Part shown: positions 31,366-41,600 of the stretch, in pieces
Layout of the letters: each line of letters starts with the position of its first letter
Numbering within the stretch: the first letter of the stretch is position 1
From: a virus
IMG/VR virus record: IMGVR_UViG_3300025727_000782
Coordinates: 1-64,000 of that record
DNA length: 64,000 nt
Direction: 5' to 3' (one strand)
Notes under the pieces: generated by a model
Databases searched by the model: none
What the model was told of the DNA's origin: nothing
Seen by the model: only the letters and a program-made list of their open reading frames with translations
Translations under genes and position numbers: made by a program

Positions 31366-32282
31366 GTCAGTTAGTTATAAACATATTAGATAAAGCCCTT
31401 AAATCAAAGGGTAATAAATTAAAGAAGACAAATGAGTATATGTGGTGGAGTCCATTTGTCTCACATCACAAACCAAAATTACAAGTCAATATAGAGACTG
31501 GTAAGTGGCATTGTTGGGTAAGTAATCAAGGTGGACATAATCTGTTCCAATTATTAAAACAAGTAAATGCAAACAGAAGTCTATTCAAAGAGTTGAGTGA
31601 TGCTGTCGGTTCTACTTACTATACTTCAGATAAGAAAGATGTGAAAGATATTGTATTAAATCTTCCGAAGGAAGCTAAACCATTATGGAATGGTGGAGAT
31701 TCATTACAGAAGTTACATGCACTTAAATTTATATATGAACGAGGTTTAACCGATGAAGATATACTACGATACAATTTACATTATTGTTTAAGTGGAGTGT
31801 ATCAAAATAGAATTATTATACCGAGTTATGATAGTGATGGAGTATTGAATTATTTCGTAGGGAGAGATTTTTATAAGGGTGGAATGAAATACAAAAATCC
31901 CCCTATACCTAAAGATATTATCGGATTCGACTTGTATATAGATTGGAGTCAACCGATTGTTCTTTGTGAGGGAGTGTTTGATGCCATTGCTATTAAAAAT
32001 AACTCTATACCATTATTCGGTAAAACCATATTACCTAAACTTTATGAAAAGATAATAAAAAATCGGGTTAAACATATAATAATTTCTTTGGATGAAGACG
32101 CATTTAAAGACTCTTTAAAAATGATAAAAAAATTCTTTAACTCTGGAATTTCCGTAAACTTTGTCAAACTTACGGAAACCGACCCAAGTGAATTGGGATA
32201 TATAAAAATGATTGACAAACTAAATACTTCAACCGAAGTAAACTTTAAAGAACTAATGAGAATGAAAATTTATGGAAAATAA
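31362..32282 (+). CDS. DNA primase (Toprim domain)
   Basis: 306 residues. The N-terminal part has WWSPFVSHHKPKLQVN and GKWHCWVSNQGGHNLFQLL, the layout of a DnaG/gp61 zinc-binding module, although only one Cys remains. The Toprim core is QPIVLCEGVFDAIAIKN (about residues 197-212) and HIIISLDEDAFKDSLKM, giving the E and D-x-D metal ligands. This enzyme makes RNA primers for lagging-strand synthesis with the gp41-type helicase, which is not in this window. It overlaps the recombination gene by 11 bases. Confidence 0.8.
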   Translation: MSQLVINILDKALKSKGNKLKKTNEYMWWSPFVSHHKPKLQVNIETGKWHCWVSNQGGHNLFQLLKQVNANRSLFKELSDAVGSTYYTSDKKDVKDIVLNLPKEAKPLWNGGDSLQKLHALKFIYERGLTDEDILRYNLHYCLSGVYQNRIIIPSYDSDGVLNYFVGRDFYKGGMKYKNPPIPKDIIGFDLYIDWSQPIVLCEGVFDAIAIKNNSIPLFGKTILPKLYEKIIKNRVKHIIISLDEDAFKDSLKMIKKFFNSGISVNFVKLTETDPSELGYIKMIDKLNTSTEVNFKELMRMKIYGK

Positions 32283-35200
32283 AATAAAAGTTCCGTTTCG
32301 GAAACTTAAACACATACACCACATATCAGATATACAAATTCGTAATCTGAAACGACATAGAGAATATGAAGAAGTATTCAATGGATTATATGAAGAAGTA
32401 AAAAAGAATCCAGATAATGCCGTAGCATATATTGGTGGTGATATAGCTCATTCTAAGTGTGAGATGTCACCAGAGTTAATTGACCAATTATCTCGATTAT
32501 TCAAAAATTTAGCAGATATAGTTCCTACAATTATTATTGCAGGAAATCACGATTGTAATCTAAATAATCTAAATAGAATGGATTGTTTAACACCTATCGT
32601 AGAAAACTTAAATCATCCAAACTTACACTATCTAAAACGAACAGGGATTTATACCTGTGCGGATACAGATTTTATAGTATGGGATGTGTGGGATAGTGAA
32701 AAAGATTATATTAAAGCAAAAGATGTTCCAGGCGATAGAACTAAAGTTGTATTGTTTCATGGTACGGTAGATAGAAGTGAAACTGATTTAGGATTTAAGT
32801 TACCAAGTAAAGTAAAGATGTCAATGTTCAAAGGATATGATTTAGGATTACTTGGTGATATACACAAAAGACAACATTTGAATAAAGAAGAAACTATATC
32901 TTATTGTGGTTCATTAGTTCAACAGAATCATGGTGAAGATATTGGTAAAGGTTATTTACTATGGGATGTACCAAATAGAAAATCAGAATACATAGAAATA
33001 CATAATGATTTTGGTTATTATACAGTTGATATAGATAATGGTAAATTACCAGAACTTCCAAATCTACCTAATAAACCACGAGTTCGTATTAGAGTAAGTA
33101 ATACCAAACCCGCTCAGTTAAAACGATTGTTAGCTAAACTACATAAAATGACTAATATTCAAGAATCAGTTGTTACGAGAGTAGATGGTTTGAGTACAGA
33201 AACGATTCGTGATAAGAAAATTAATCTTGGGGATATTAATAGTGTAGGTTATCAATATAAATTAATTAGTGAGTATTTAAGTAACAATTATATGGTTGAT
33301 GATGACACCATGATAAAGATAAAAAAAGTACTTACTGATTTAAATGCAGTTATACCAGAATCAGATGTTCAACGAAATGTACATTGGAAATTAAAGAAAT
33401 TTGAATTTAGTAATCTGTTTAGTTATGGTGAAGATAATGTAGTAGATTTTACAAAACTAAATGGTGTAGTTGGATTATTTGCACCTAATGCTGCAGGTAA
33501 ATCAGGACTATTAGATGCTCTATGTTTTAACTTATTTGATATGAGTTCTCGAGCATATAAGGCAGATAAAATTATTAATAATTCAAAATCTAATTTACAT
33601 TGTAGAGTTAATTTTGAGATAGATGGTACAGATTACTTTATTGAAAAAACAGGTAAAAAGAATTTACGAACAGGTCATGTAAAGGTAGATATAGAATTTT
33701 GGATGATTGATGAAACTGGTGATAAGATTAGTTTAAATGGAGACCAACGAAGAACTACACAAAATAACATCAAACGAGTTATTGGTAGTTATGAAGATTT
33801 TATTTTAACATCTATGAGTTCACAAAATAACTCAACTGTATTTATTGATAAAACACAAAAAGAACGAAAAGAGTTATTATCTCAATTTATGGGATTGAAT
33901 ATATTTGATAGATTATACACACAAGCATCCGAAGATATTAAAGAAGTGAATACACTTTTAAAAGACTTTAAGAAATCAGATTATGATAGTGAGTTAGCAT
34001 CAATAACAAATGATTTGATTTTGTTAACATCAAAACAAAAAGATTTCAAAAAAGATGAACGAGTTTTAAAAAAATCAATTAAAGAAATAATATCAGAAAT
34101 AAAAGAAGAGACTAAAAGATTAAAACCAGTTGATGATAGTTTACGAGATATTGATGATTTAAAAACTGAAGAAACAAAACTTAGAGGTATGTTTGGTAAT
34201 GTAGATTTAAAACTTGATGAGTTACAAGTAGAAGAATATGATTTACAGAGAGCAATTGAAAATATCATTACGAAGATGTCAAGTTATAAACAAGATGGGG
34301 TTCAAGATAAATACTTTGAATTAGAAAAACTTGAAGAAGAAAGAGATTTGTTTCAAATTGAGATTGATAAACTTAAATCCGATGTTAGAGTTAAATTGGA
34401 TAAGATTGAAAAACTTCATAATGTAACTCACGATGAAGATTGTGAACATTGTATGAGTAATCCATTTACACTGGATGCTATTGAAACTCGTAAGAACCTT
34501 AGTAAAGACCAAAAGATTGCACAAGAGTATGTAAATAAAAAACAACATATGGAAGATGAAATTCAAAAGAGATTTAAAATTCGTGCATTTAAAAAAGATT
34601 TAGATGAATTAACAGAACAATATAATCAAAAAGAAATGTATGAATCACGAGTTAATTCAGATATCAAATTGATGAAAGAAAAGAAATCTAATATACAGAA
34701 TCAGTTAAATTTAATCACAAGTGATATATCAAAAGCACAATCACAAGAACAAGATGTAATGTTTAATTCACAAGTAGAAATAGAAATAGAAAAGTTACAA
34801 AGTAATGATGATGATTTGGATTATCAATTAGATATGGTAAGTAAAAAATTAACTACATTACATGGTGATATACAAGTACTGAGAACCAATGAAAAACAAA
34901 TCAATGATAACATCAATAAAGTAGAAGAACTTGAAGATTCACATCAGGCATATCAATACTTACTTGAGGCAATAAAACGAGATGGTGTACCTTATGATTT
35001 GATTAGTAAATCATTACCTACAATTGAGGGAGCAGTAAATGATATCTTGGCTCAAATAGTTGACTTTAGTATTGTGTTTAATATGGATGGAAAAGTTATT
35101 GATACTCATATCGTATATGATGATGATAGAGTATGGCCATTAGAATTATCAAGTGGTATGGAACGATTCATTAGTTCTCTTGCAATAAGAGTTGGTTTAA

Positions 35201-35430
35201 TGAATGTTAGTAATTTACCACGAAGTAACTTCTTGGCTATCGATGAGGGATGGGGAACAATGGATAGTGAAAACTTAAATTCAGTTTCTCAATTATTCCA
35301 ATACTTGAAATCCCAATTCCAATTTACAATGGTAGTTTCTCATATAGAAACTATGAGAGATTTTGTAGATACTTTATTAGAGATCAAAAAAGTTAATAGT
35401 TTGAGCTCAGTTCGATTTAGTAGAGACTGA
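32272..35430 (+). CDS. fused Mre11/SbcD-Rad50/SbcC recombination nuclease (gp47-gp46 fusion)
   Basis: 1052 residues. Residues 1-345 are a Mre11-type phosphoesterase: HISDIQ, YIGGDIAHSK, IAGNHDCN, VLFHGTVD and LLGDIHKRQ. Residues about 370-1052 are Rad50-type: Walker A FAPNAAGKSGLLDA (about 400-415), coiled coils, zinc hook DCEHC (about 722), signature LSSGMERF (about 958) and Walker B FLAIDEGWGTMD (about 985). In T4 these are the separate proteins gp47 and gp46, which resect DNA ends for recombination-dependent replication. A single continuous frame, with no stop or frameshift between, joins them here. Confidence 0.92.
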   Translation: MENKIKVPFRKLKHIHHISDIQIRNLKRHREYEEVFNGLYEEVKKNPDNAVAYIGGDIAHSKCEMSPELIDQLSRLFKNLADIVPTIIIAGNHDCNLNNLNRMDCLTPIVENLNHPNLHYLKRTGIYTCADTDFIVWDVWDSEKDYIKAKDVPGDRTKVVLFHGTVDRSETDLGFKLPSKVKMSMFKGYDLGLLGDIHKRQHLNKEETISYCGSLVQQNHGEDIGKGYLLWDVPNRKSEYIEIHNDFGYYTVDIDNGKLPELPNLPNKPRVRIRVSNTKPAQLKRLLAKLHKMTNIQESVVTRVDGLSTETIRDKKINLGDINSVGYQYKLISEYLSNNYMVDDDTMIKIKKVLTDLNAVIPESDVQRNVHWKLKKFEFSNLFSYGEDNVVDFTKLNGVVGLFAPNAAGKSGLLDALCFNLFDMSSRAYKADKIINNSKSNLHCRVNFEIDGTDYFIEKTGKKNLRTGHVKVDIEFWMIDETGDKISLNGDQRRTTQNNIKRVIGSYEDFILTSMSSQNNSTVFIDKTQKERKELLSQFMGLNIFDRLYTQASEDIKEVNTLLKDFKKSDYDSELASITNDLILLTSKQKDFKKDERVLKKSIKEIISEIKEETKRLKPVDDSLRDIDDLKTEETKLRGMFGNVDLKLDELQVEEYDLQRAIENIITKMSSYKQDGVQDKYFELEKLEEERDLFQIEIDKLKSDVRVKLDKIEKLHNVTHDEDCEHCMSNPFTLDAIETRKNLSKDQKIAQEYVNKKQHMEDEIQKRFKIRAFKKDLDELTEQYNQKEMYESRVNSDIKLMKEKKSNIQNQLNLITSDISKAQSQEQDVMFNSQVEIEIEKLQSNDDDLDYQLDMVSKKLTTLHGDIQVLRTNEKQINDNINKVEELEDSHQAYQYLLEAIKRDGVPYDLISKSLPTIEGAVNDILAQIVDFSIVFNMDGKVIDTHIVYDDDRVWPLELSSGMERFISSLAIRVGLMNVSNLPRSNFLAIDEGWGTMDSENLNSVSQLFQYLKSQFQFTMVVSHIETMRDFVDTLLEIKKVNSLSSVRFSRD

Positions 35431-35595
35431 TGGCATCTTAGGACGATTCTGAGTACTACTTGAATCGTTATACATCTTAAAAATCTGTTGATTTAAAACC
35501 GAAGATGCAGATACTCGGTTTTGTTTACACCAATATCTGAACCAATCCATTAAATCTGTATCTAATGTAAAATTATATCTTTGTTTATTTTTCAT
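35407..35595 (-). CDS. ribbon-helix-helix DNA-binding protein
   Basis: 62 residues on the minus strand. KQRYNFTLDTDLMDWFRYW, then RVSASSVLNQQIFKMYND, has the strand-helix-helix order of Arc/CopG-type repressors: alternating polar/hydrophobic strand residues, then S-x-S-x-V-L-N helix B. The ribosome site AAGGAAG precedes ATG. Its 3' end overlaps the fused nuclease gene by 24 bases in the convergent direction. It faces away from the giant fibre gene whose late motif (35656) lies in the shared upstream region, so it may regulate that promoter. Confidence 0.65.
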   Translation of the reverse strand: MKNKQRYNFTLDTDLMDWFRYWCKQNRVSASSVLNQQIFKMYNDSSSTQNRPKMPSVSTKSN

Positions 35596-35655
35596 TTATA
35601 CTTCCTTTATACACACTTCATATATATTAATAAGTATTAAATTTTAAAGTTTTGA

Positions 35656-35664
35656 TATTTATTA
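35656..35664 (+). promoter_or_regulatory. late-promoter motif for the tail-fibre operon
   Basis: An exact TATTTATTA in TTTAAAGTTTTGATATTTATTAATG, 27 bases upstream of ATG 35692. It sits in the region between the minus-strand ribbon-helix-helix gene and the fibre gene. Confidence 0.65.
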
Positions 35665-35691
35665 ATGTAACCCAAACGGAGTTTTTCCAAC

Positions 35692-38600
35692 ATGGCAATA
35701 TTAAAAAGAACCAATAAATATCAAGGATTGAAAGATATAGATGTATTAGTTGAAGAAAGTGGATTGTCTTCACAATATTTTAATATCTATGATGTTCCTT
35801 CCAATATACCGCAAGGTAGGTCTTCATTCCTATTAGCTGGTTCGCCATTTCTTAAAAATTTTGTAGAACTAAAAGTAGAAATATTAGACTCTGCTGGCCA
35901 AACGGTTTATACTGAACCAGTATCAAATTATATTGAAGGAAATGCTCGTAGAGTATCAATTGAAGTATATGATGATACTGCTCCTGGTGATGCTTTTCTT
36001 TATATTGTAGGTGAGTTAAAAGATAACTTTAGAAGTGTTTCTGGCCAACAACGACAAAATTTAGAAGTAACAGATAAATTTTTAGACTCTGAAATTCTTA
36101 ATAATCTTGGTGGAAATGATGTACCACATGATTTTCAAAATATATATAATGTAAGATATATACGACCTATTTTTATAAATACGGTAATTCCAAATTCCGA
36201 ACCAATATATTTTTATCAACAACCACGAGTTACCGTTACTGAAATTTTAAAGGGATATGTTGTAGAAACAAGCGTTTCAAGTTCATATGAAATTACTGGT
36301 AGTGTAAGTGTAGACCCAATTCCAGATTTAAAACCAAAAGACCCTGAACCAGATCCAATAGATGGATTTAGTAAAGGAATGAATGATGGTGCTCGTGATG
36401 AAATTGGAAATGAATTAGAAATATTTAAAAATAGAAGAAGTTCCAAAATTGATCCATTGAGACATAGTAACTACTCATCTCGTGGTAGAGTAATGAGAAG
36501 AGAATCTCCTGAAATAGATAGGTTTACTATTACTGTTGGTTCTATGGAAACTTCACCTGAGAATACCACAAGTGATGCTGTAACGAGTGCATTTGTTGGT
36601 GGTGAAATAACAATTAACAACCCAAGTGTGGATTCTACATTATATCCACCAGATGAATATACAATTCCAACTCAATATAAATCATCAATTAAAAAAGTCA
36701 ATAATGAGAAAACTCTTGTACCACTTGATGATTTTGTAATTACAAAAAAATCTACAGGCGAAAAAGTACCAGTTCAAATAGACGAGGCTAATAATAATGT
36801 TACGATGTCGGTTACACCAACACCGCCACAAATTATTAGTACAACACACTATCGTTCATATGCGGATATTATTGTTGGTAATTTACATACATTTAGTGGA
36901 GATGTTTATAAAGCAAAAATTTATGCAAGAAGTAAAGGAACTCTTGGAGATTTTGAACCTGTATATGATGCTTCAATAGAAGCACCACAAGTATTAATAG
37001 ATAGTTATAGTGAAACAGGATTTAAGAATACAGGTTATTTTTATACACAATCAATAGTTGATGATTATTGGGATGTAGTAAATGGTACGGCTACTCAAAA
37101 CAATAGTAAGTTTATTGATGGTGTTTTAATTAGTGGTTCTAATGCGGGATTTACACCAGAACATTCAACTGTAAATACGGTAGAATTCAATACTTCACAT
37201 AGTTATGATTTACAAACAGGAGTACCATATACTCTTGAGTTTAATGCCTATTATTATAAAGAAGATAAATCAGATAAAGATGGAGTTAGTACTAAACAAG
37301 CAGAATTAGAAGTATTTCTAAGTGGTTCTGCCATGACGGGTGGTTCTGAAGAAAATCATAAATTGGGTAAAGTAGTTGTTAATGATAATACAACTGAAGG
37401 CCAAGTTCTTGGGGTTCACAATACATTTACATCTGCCATAACTGGTACACCATCTACACATCTAAAATTCAAAGCAACTTCAGGTCGTTGGATAATTCAA
37501 GATATTTTATTACGACCACACAGTGAAACAAATTTCAATCCTTCTTATTTTAGAACTATTGTTCCTATGACACATCCGCTACCTAAGAAACCAGATCAAT
37601 ATGATTTCTTGGTGGAGTTTTATGATTTAAATAATAATATTGCAGAAACAATTTCTGTTAAAGAGAATATAGATTTTGTAGGGGCACCACAAAATATAGA
37701 TGGTGAGGATAACTTACTTAGTGGTTCTTTATTTATAGGAAATGCACAAGGTAGTGGTTTTGAGATGGCAGGAGCATCTTCTGCATATATGAGGTCTCTT
37801 ACCTACGAGGGATTCGATAAAACTATCGCAAGTAGTAGTGGTGGATTTATGATATGGAGTGGTTCAGTCGGTGGACGATTATCTTCAAGTGAAGATTATG
37901 ATGGTGTTGGATTAGAGATTGTAGATGCTCATGGTGCAACAGATAGATATTTACAATTTAAAACTAATCCAAGTACATTTAAAGTTCAAACGGATGAGTT
38001 CTTTTTAGGTAGTACATCACAATTTGTTAGTGGTAGTAATAGTAATATAGAAATTAGTTCAAGTAATTTCCACTTAACACCAGAGGGTGATGTAACCATG
38101 AGTGGTACAATTACTGCAACTGCTGGTAACATTGGTGATTGGACAATATCAGGTGGGGATATCGTTGGTTCTAATATTACTATGGATGCTGATAGTTCAA
38201 GAATTTATAAGACGGATGATAATGCTGACCTAACTGGTTATTATATGGACTTTACTCCAGGTTCAAATTATTATATAAGATTTGGAACTAACTTTGCCGT
38301 ATCTTCATCGGGTACACTTATTGCTGAAGGTGCAATAATTGAGGGGGTTTTAACATCATCAGAAGGTTTGATTGCTAATTGGACAATAGATTCAGATTCA
38401 ATTTATAAACTTACTTCAGGTAAATATAGTGGACTATCTTCAACTGGAGATACTCGATTCTTTGGTGGAGCTTCATCATTAACAGCAACAGGAAGTGCAC
38501 CATTTAATGTTAAGGCAACTGGAGATATAACGGGTTCAAGTGTATTATTTACTGGAGGTAAAGTTGGTGGATTTGAAATAGTTACTGATGGATTAAGTTC

Positions 38601-41600
38601 TGTTAATAACGCATTTCAAGTTACAGGTTCAACAGGACAAGTTAGTGGTTCTCAAGTATATTTCGATGGTGGTAAAATTGGTGGATTTGTACTTACATCA
38701 ACTGAATTATATAGTTTAGATAGTGGAACACCAGACTCTACTCCTGATACAGGTATCACAATAGATACAACAGGTGGTGGAAATAGTAAAGGTGTAATAA
38801 GAATTTATGACGGAACTACTGTAAATGCTGCTTTAGGTAATTGGACAAGTGGTAAATATGGTATTTATGCTCAAGAAGGTTTAATTGGTGGTTGGACTGT
38901 TACTTCAACCGAGTTATATAATTTAGGAAGTGGAACACCTGATTTATTCCCAGATACAGGTATGACAATAGATACAACAGGTGGTTCAGATAGTGCAGCA
39001 GTAGTACGAGTTTATGATGGAACTACTGTAAATGCCGCTTTAGGTAATTGGGCTAGTGGAAAATATGGTGTTTATGCAATTGAAGGAGATATTGGTGGTT
39101 GGGAAATAGATTCCAATAAAATATTTAAAGATAATATACAATTACAGTCTAACAATTCTATAATTTCTATTGGTGGTACTACTTTCGGAAGTGCTGGTGT
39201 ACAATTACAATATGATTCACAGGGTAAGTTTTATGCTGGTGATGGTTCTAATAATCGTATACAATTTGATAGTAGTGGTGTTGATATTAAAACTACTAAA
39301 TTTGAATTAGATACCACAACTCTTGATATTAGTTCTACAAATAAAAGAATAACAATTTCCGATACAGACGGATCAACGGAGTATGTGAGAATTGGTGAAA
39401 TCTCTACAGACGCAAGTGATAAATATGGTATAAAAGTTTGGGATGGAACAGGAACAAATGATACTACAGATTTAATTGCAATGTTTGGTGAACAAGGTAA
39501 TAAAATTGCTGGTTGGGAGATTACAGGAACTCAAATTAGAACTATACCAAATGCAGGATTAGGTGGAGTATTTGCAGAAGGTGAAAATGGATTAATATTA
39601 CATGCAGATGGTACAATAGAAAGTGCAGATTTTGCAACTAACTTAAAGGGTTGGAGAATTGATACATTAGGTAATGGTACTGCAGAATTTGAAAACGCAA
39701 GAATTAGAGGAACACTTTCTACAGCTGTATTTGAAAAAGAAAGTGTGAATGTTGTTGGTGGACAATTAATGGTTGCAAACTCAACAACACTACAACCATT
39801 AAGAAGTGGTAGTGAGATAATAGCTGGTAATTCAGGTTCTTCGGCTACCGATGTAACGATGAGTTTTGCAAATGTAAGTGGATTTGTTACAGGAGAAATT
39901 TTAAAGGCTAAATCAGTTGGAGATACTGGATTTTCAGTAGAGTATTTATATGTAACTGGTTCACAAAGATATACTGATCCAAATTCACCATATTCAGCAT
40001 CAATAGCTTCATCAAGTATGGGAGCCATAGACCCAGATGGATTAGCTGGTGAAATATATGTTGGTAGAGGATATGGACAAGTTACCAACATTTCATCTTC
40101 GGTGGGTACATTAGATGGTGCAATGTCCGATACTGGTACATATAGTACAGAAATAAGTATAGTTTTAGATTTGGGTAGTAATGTAGTTAATATACAAGAT
40201 GTGTTAAAAATTGATACTGAACGATTTAAAATTATTTCTGGTTCGGTTACTGGTAATACGGGGGCTAATCAAACAGTTAAAGTATTAAGAGATTTTAATC
40301 AGACTGATCCAGCGGCACATGACAATGGTGAAACTGTATTTAAAATACATGGAGATAATGAATTCTTACAAGGATTGATTTCAACTCCTGTAGCATATAA
40401 TGAAGGACAAGTTTTTGTATCTACTGGTAAATTCGATGCTTCTGCAGATTTATCAAGTGGTTATATATTGATGAATGCTAATCCAAACGATACTTCAACA
40501 CCATATATGGATATTGTTGAGAGAACTGGTAGTGGAGTTTATGATTTACAATTAAGAACAAGACTTGGTGATTTAAGTGGATTGAGTAGTGCTTATTTAT
40601 ATGGAGATGAAGAACCAGGATTTGGACTTTATACTGAAAATGGTTTCTTTAAAGGAACTCTACATGCAATGACAGGAAGTATTCATGGAATACTTAATGT
40701 GGCTACATCACAGGGTGGTATAGAAACTGGACAAAAAATTACTATTGGTAGAGGTGTAGATGGAACACATGATGGTTTTAGAATTAATAATAATAACTAT
40801 TGGTTTACAACTGGAGAATTTCGTGTAGGTGATGGAACAAATTATTTTCATGTAAGTGGTACAGAATCAAATATTGCAAGTAATATATCAATTAAAACAG
40901 ATGACTTTAATATTAATACTTCAACATTTGATGTAAGTACAGATAATGGTGGTAAAGTTGCATTAGGAACTTTAACAGGTGTAAATCCAGCAACAACTAA
41001 GCGTGGGTTGTTTGCAAGTGGCAGTGGAGAAGTTTTAATAAAAGGTGGTACTGATAGTAGTAAAGATTATTTATTATTTAATGAATCTGGTATGACGATA
41101 AGTGTTGATGATATTGATATTACGGCTACCGAGTTTGATTTATCAAGTACTGGTTTAAAAATTGATAATGATCATATTCATTTAGGAACAATAACAACCG
41201 ATACCGATGTAACTGGAGCTGGATTTTATGCAAGTAGTAGTGGGGTGTTTAGGGTTCAAGGTGATGCAAGTAATTATCTAAGAATATCTTCAGGTAATTT
41301 TGAGATTGCAACAAGTGAGTTTAATTTAACAGGTACAAATATGGCTCTCTGTAATGAGAGTATGTCTTTAGGTACAATTACAACTGCTACCGATACAAGT
41401 GGTGCTGGTGTCTATATGGACAACGATGGAGTATTTAGAGTTCAAGGTGATTCAAGTAATTATTTAAGAGTATCTTCAAGTGCAATTGAAATGGCCGCAG
41501 AATCTTTCAATCTTGATGCAACTACAGTTGTAATAGATTCTGCAACCAATAGTGGATATATTTCACTTGGTTCTACACCAAATACAAGTATTGCCGGAAC

